DNA from: JBBRSC01 sp038245795
GTDB lineage: Bacteria; Actinomycetota; Acidimicrobiia; Acidimicrobiales; Microtrichaceae
NCBI GenBank assembly: GCA_038245795.1
Contig: JBBRSC010000052.1
Span: forward strand, 1 to 16,466
Direction: 5' to 3'
Length of the DNA stretch: 16,466 nt
Below the pieces are notes generated by a model. The model did no database searches and was not told the origin of the DNA. It saw nothing but the letters and a program-made list of their open reading frames with translations. Of the stretch, positions 14,225 to 16,466 are shown piece by piece (the first letter of the stretch is position 1; each line of letters opens with the position of its first letter). The translations under genes were made by a program, and so were the position numbers.

Positions 14225-14878
14225 GTGTACCTCGTGGGGCTGACGGGCGGTATCGGTTCCGGCAAGACGTCTGTCTCCTCACGCTTGTCCGACCTGGGCG
14301 CCGTCGTCGTCGACGCCGATGCCATCGTCCACGAGCTCCAGGGTCCCAGGCAACCAGTTCTGGCTGAGATGGTGGCACTGCTCGGACCGGAGATCTTGAA
14401 CGTCGATGGGTCGCTCAACCGTGCTGCGGTCGCAGCGATCGTCTTCAACGATACTGACTCGCTGGCCGCGCTCGGCAAGATCGTCCACCCGCGTGTTCGG
14501 GACGAGATCACGCGGCGTGTCGTCGAGCAGTTCGAGTTCGACAACATCGTGGTGCTCGACATTCCGCTCCTGACCGAATCCGGGTGGGAGGGGATCGTGG
14601 GCACCATCGTCGTCGATCTCGACCCCGAGGTCGCTGTCGAACGGCTCATCGCCCACCGGGGATTCACCCGCGCGGATGCCGAAGCACGCATCAAGAATCA
14701 GGCGGGACGGGAGGAACGGGTGGCCACGGCAACGTGGTTGATCGACAATTCCGGTACGCCAGCCGAACTCGAGGCGGCCGTGAACGGGTTGTGGGATGAA
14801 CTCGTCCGGGATCACGGCCAACAGCGGGTCTCGGTCGCGCAGCGCGAGGGTGACGGCGACGGCCGAGCCGAAGGATGA
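14225..14878 (+). CDS. coaE: Dephospho-CoA kinase
   Basis: This cytoplasmic enzyme phosphorylates the ribose 3'-hydroxyl of dephospho-CoA with ATP, the last step of coenzyme A synthesis. The 217-residue protein opens with MYLVGLTGGIGSGKTS, where residues 8-15 are the P-loop with Lys14, and continues with VVVDADAIVHEL, the substrate-binding acidic segment; LDIPLLTESGW and the lid-region RIKNQAGREER are also family features. Length is normal, with an extra acidic, glycine-rich tail after residue 200. GTG 14225 is the only start that keeps the P-loop at its usual place. The uvrB start is 29 bp downstream; these two genes are close neighbours in mycobacteria as well. Confidence 0.96.
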   Translation: MYLVGLTGGIGSGKTSVSSRLSDLGAVVVDADAIVHELQGPRQPVLAEMVALLGPEILNVDGSLNRAAVAAIVFNDTDSLAALGKIVHPRVRDEITRRVVEQFEFDNIVVLDIPLLTESGWEGIVGTIVVDLDPEVAVERLIAHRGFTRADAEARIKNQAGREERVATATWLIDNSGTPAELEAAVNGLWDELVRDHGQQRVSVAQREGDGDGRAEG

Positions 14879-14895
14879 GTGTCACACCCCCTCGG

Positions 14896-14901
14896 TAGCA
14901 T
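14896..14901 (+). promoter_or_regulatory. -10 element for uvrB
   Basis: TAGCAT ends 6 nt before the GTG at 14908. uvrB could thus have its own leaderless transcript besides read-through from coaE. I saw no GAAC-N4-GTTC LexA box in the 29-bp gap. Confidence 0.45.
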
Positions 14902-14907
14902 CGCCCC

Positions 14908-16466
14908 GTGGCCAATCTCATCGAACCCCGTGGCGATGTGCCCTTCGTGGTGCATTCCGATTTCCAGCCGGCCGGCGACCAGCCGGCCGCCATCGAGGCG
15001 CTCACCGACGGCGTGTGGCGTGGCGAGCGCTTCCAGACGCTTCTGGGGATTACCGGATCAGGGAAGTCGGCCACCATGGCGTGGACTATCGAACAACTGC
15101 AACGGCCGACGCTGGTGCTTGCGCCCAACAAGAGCCTCGCTGCACAGCTGGCCAACGAATTCCGCGAGTTCTTCCCGAACAATCGTGTCGAGTACTTCGT
15201 GAGCTACTACGACTACTACCAGCCCGAGGCGTACATGCCGTCCTCGGACACCTATATCGAGAAGGACGCCACGGTCAACGACGAGATCGACCGCCTTCGT
15301 CACGCAGCGACATCAGCGCTCCTTACCCGGCGCGACACCATCGTCGTGGCGTCCGTCAGCTGTATCTACGGTCTGGGTTCGCCGGTCGAATACGCCAAGC
15401 AGATGCTGTACATCCGAGTTGGTCAGACAGTCGATCAGCGCGACATCCTCCGACAACTCGTGGGCATTCGGTACGAACGCAACGATATGAACCTGGTGCG
15501 CGGCAAGTTCCGGGTGAAGGGCGACGTCATCGAGGTGCACCCTGCCTACGACGAGACCAACGTCAGGATCTCCATGTTCGGCGACGAGATCGAATCGATC
15601 ACGGTGGTGGACCCTCTGACCGGAGATCGCATCAGTGACCTCGACGAACTCATCATCTTTCCGGCCACCCACTACGCGACCTCCGATGAACGGATGCAGT
15701 CGGCCATCACGCGGATCCAGGCCGAACTCCAAGAGCAGCTGGCGCTGTTCGAGCGCGAAGGCAAACTCCTCGAGGCGCAGCGGCTCCGGATGCGGACCAC
15801 CTATGACCTGGAAATGATGGAGGAGATGGGGTTCTGCAACGGGATCGAAAACTACTCGGCACCGATGGACGGGCGTGGGCCAGGGGAACCACCGAGCACC
15901 CTGTTGGATTTCTTTCCACGCGACTACCTCACAATCATCGACGAGAGCCATGTCGCCATCCCCCAGCTGCACGGGCAGTTCGAGGGGGACCGGTCGCGCA
16001 AGGGCACCCTCATCGAGCACGGCTTCCGTTTGCCGTCAGCGGGCGACAATCGACCGCTCCGGTTCGAGGAATGGGCCGAACGAGCCGGCCAGACGATCTT
16101 TCTGTCAGCCACTCCCGGCCCATGGGAACGTGAGCACTCCGGCCAGATCGTTGAGCAGGTCATCCGACCGACCGGACTGGTCGATCCTCACGTCACCGTG
16201 CGACCAACCAAGGGCCAGATCGATGATCTTCTCGCCATGATCAACGACCGAGTCGTGCGCGGTGACCGTGTGCTGGTCACGACGTTGACCAAGAAGATGG
16301 CCGAGGATCTGACTGATTATCTCCTCGAGATGGGGGTCAGGGTGCGGTACCTGCATTCAGAGGTCGACACCATCCAACGTATCGAGCTCATCCGCGATCT
16401 TCGGCTCGGCGAGTTCGACGTACTCGTGGGCATCAACCTGCTACGGGAGGGGCTCGATCTGCCAGA
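14908..16466 (+). CDS. uvrB: UvrABC system protein B, 3' end beyond window
   Basis: UvrB is the damage-verification helicase of nucleotide excision repair; it is loaded by UvrA and recruits UvrC. The window contains 519 codons of a protein that is usually near 670-700 residues, so the C-terminal UvrC-binding region is missing. Visible elements are the Walker A GITGSGKS (47-54, Lys53; most relatives have Thr in the last position), APNKSLAAQL, and the damage-binding beta-hairpin YYDYYQPEAYMPSSDTYIEK starting at residue 100. Further on are the DESH box at 345-348, FLSATPG, and the motif V segment DVLVGINLLREGLDLP at the edge. GTG 14908 gives a normal N terminus with VHSDFQPAGDQPAAIEAL and follows TAGCAT by 6 nt. 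Confidence 0.97.
   Translation, partial: MANLIEPRGDVPFVVHSDFQPAGDQPAAIEALTDGVWRGERFQTLLGITGSGKSATMAWTIEQLQRPTLVLAPNKSLAAQLANEFREFFPNNRVEYFVSYYDYYQPEAYMPSSDTYIEKDATVNDEIDRLRHAATSALLTRRDTIVVASVSCIYGLGSPVEYAKQMLYIRVGQTVDQRDILRQLVGIRYERNDMNLVRGKFRVKGDVIEVHPAYDETNVRISMFGDEIESITVVDPLTGDRISDLDELIIFPATHYATSDERMQSAITRIQAELQEQLALFEREGKLLEAQRLRMRTTYDLEMMEEMGFCNGIENYSAPMDGRGPGEPPSTLLDFFPRDYLTIIDESHVAIPQLHGQFEGDRSRKGTLIEHGFRLPSAGDNRPLRFEEWAERAGQTIFLSATPGPWEREHSGQIVEQVIRPTGLVDPHVTVRPTKGQIDDLLAMINDRVVRGDRVLVTTLTKKMAEDLTDYLLEMGVRVRYLHSEVDTIQRIELIRDLRLGEFDVLVGINLLREGLDLP

Noticed and set aside
14176..14694. N-terminal extension of the AhpD-like reading frame
   Set aside because: It is the antisense shadow of coaE; ATG 14175 has its own -10 and starts the conserved protein.

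Overview
The window is GC-rich and densely coded and looks like the chromosome of an actinobacterium. I infer this from a HAD-IB/PlsC fusion of the type known in mycobacteria, coaE directly upstream of uvrB, many GTG starts, and promoters that appear to yield leaderless mRNAs. A member of the Acidimicrobiia is plausible, but the sequence alone does not prove the class. I saw no rRNA, tRNA, insertion sequence, phage gene or CRISPR array.

Layout. 1-1908 (minus strand): the first 292 codons of citrate synthase, preceded by a LysR-type regulator. 1909-2191: a non-coding divergent region rich in hairpins, including a strong terminator-like stem. 2192-4910 (plus): a HAD-IB/acyltransferase fusion whose end overlaps an MFS transporter. 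4987-7266 (minus): a mitochondrial-type aconitase. 7369-8097 (plus): a GntR/HutC regulator divergent from it, with four copies of an ACAAGT motif between the two genes. 8172-8552 (plus): a small lipoprotein. 8560-9204 (minus): a nitroreductase gene interrupted by an in-frame TAG. 9257-12124 (minus): a Flp-type pilin, a NarL-type response regulator and its membrane histidine kinase. 12244-13686 (plus): an SDR-DUF2867 protein. 13690-14175 (minus): an AhpD-like protein. 14225-16466 (plus): coaE, then uvrB, which runs off the window.

How the genes work together. Citrate synthase and aconitase catalyse consecutive TCA-cycle steps and lie about 4 kb apart, each with its own candidate operator: a perfect 13-bp palindrome at the gltA promoter and the repeat array at the acn/GntR promoters. 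The kinase and response regulator share an ATGA overlap and form a typical two-component pair, with the pilin gene downstream on the same strand. The PlsC fusion and the MFS protein are translationally overlapped and may act together in membrane lipid handling. coaE and uvrB are housekeeping genes.

A recurring feature is a TANNNT hexamer placed 4-8 nt before the start codon. Ten genes have it and mostly lack a Shine-Dalgarno. Five other genes (MFS, acn, pilin, response regulator, kinase) instead have clear purine-rich ribosome binding sites. This split was used to choose several start codons.
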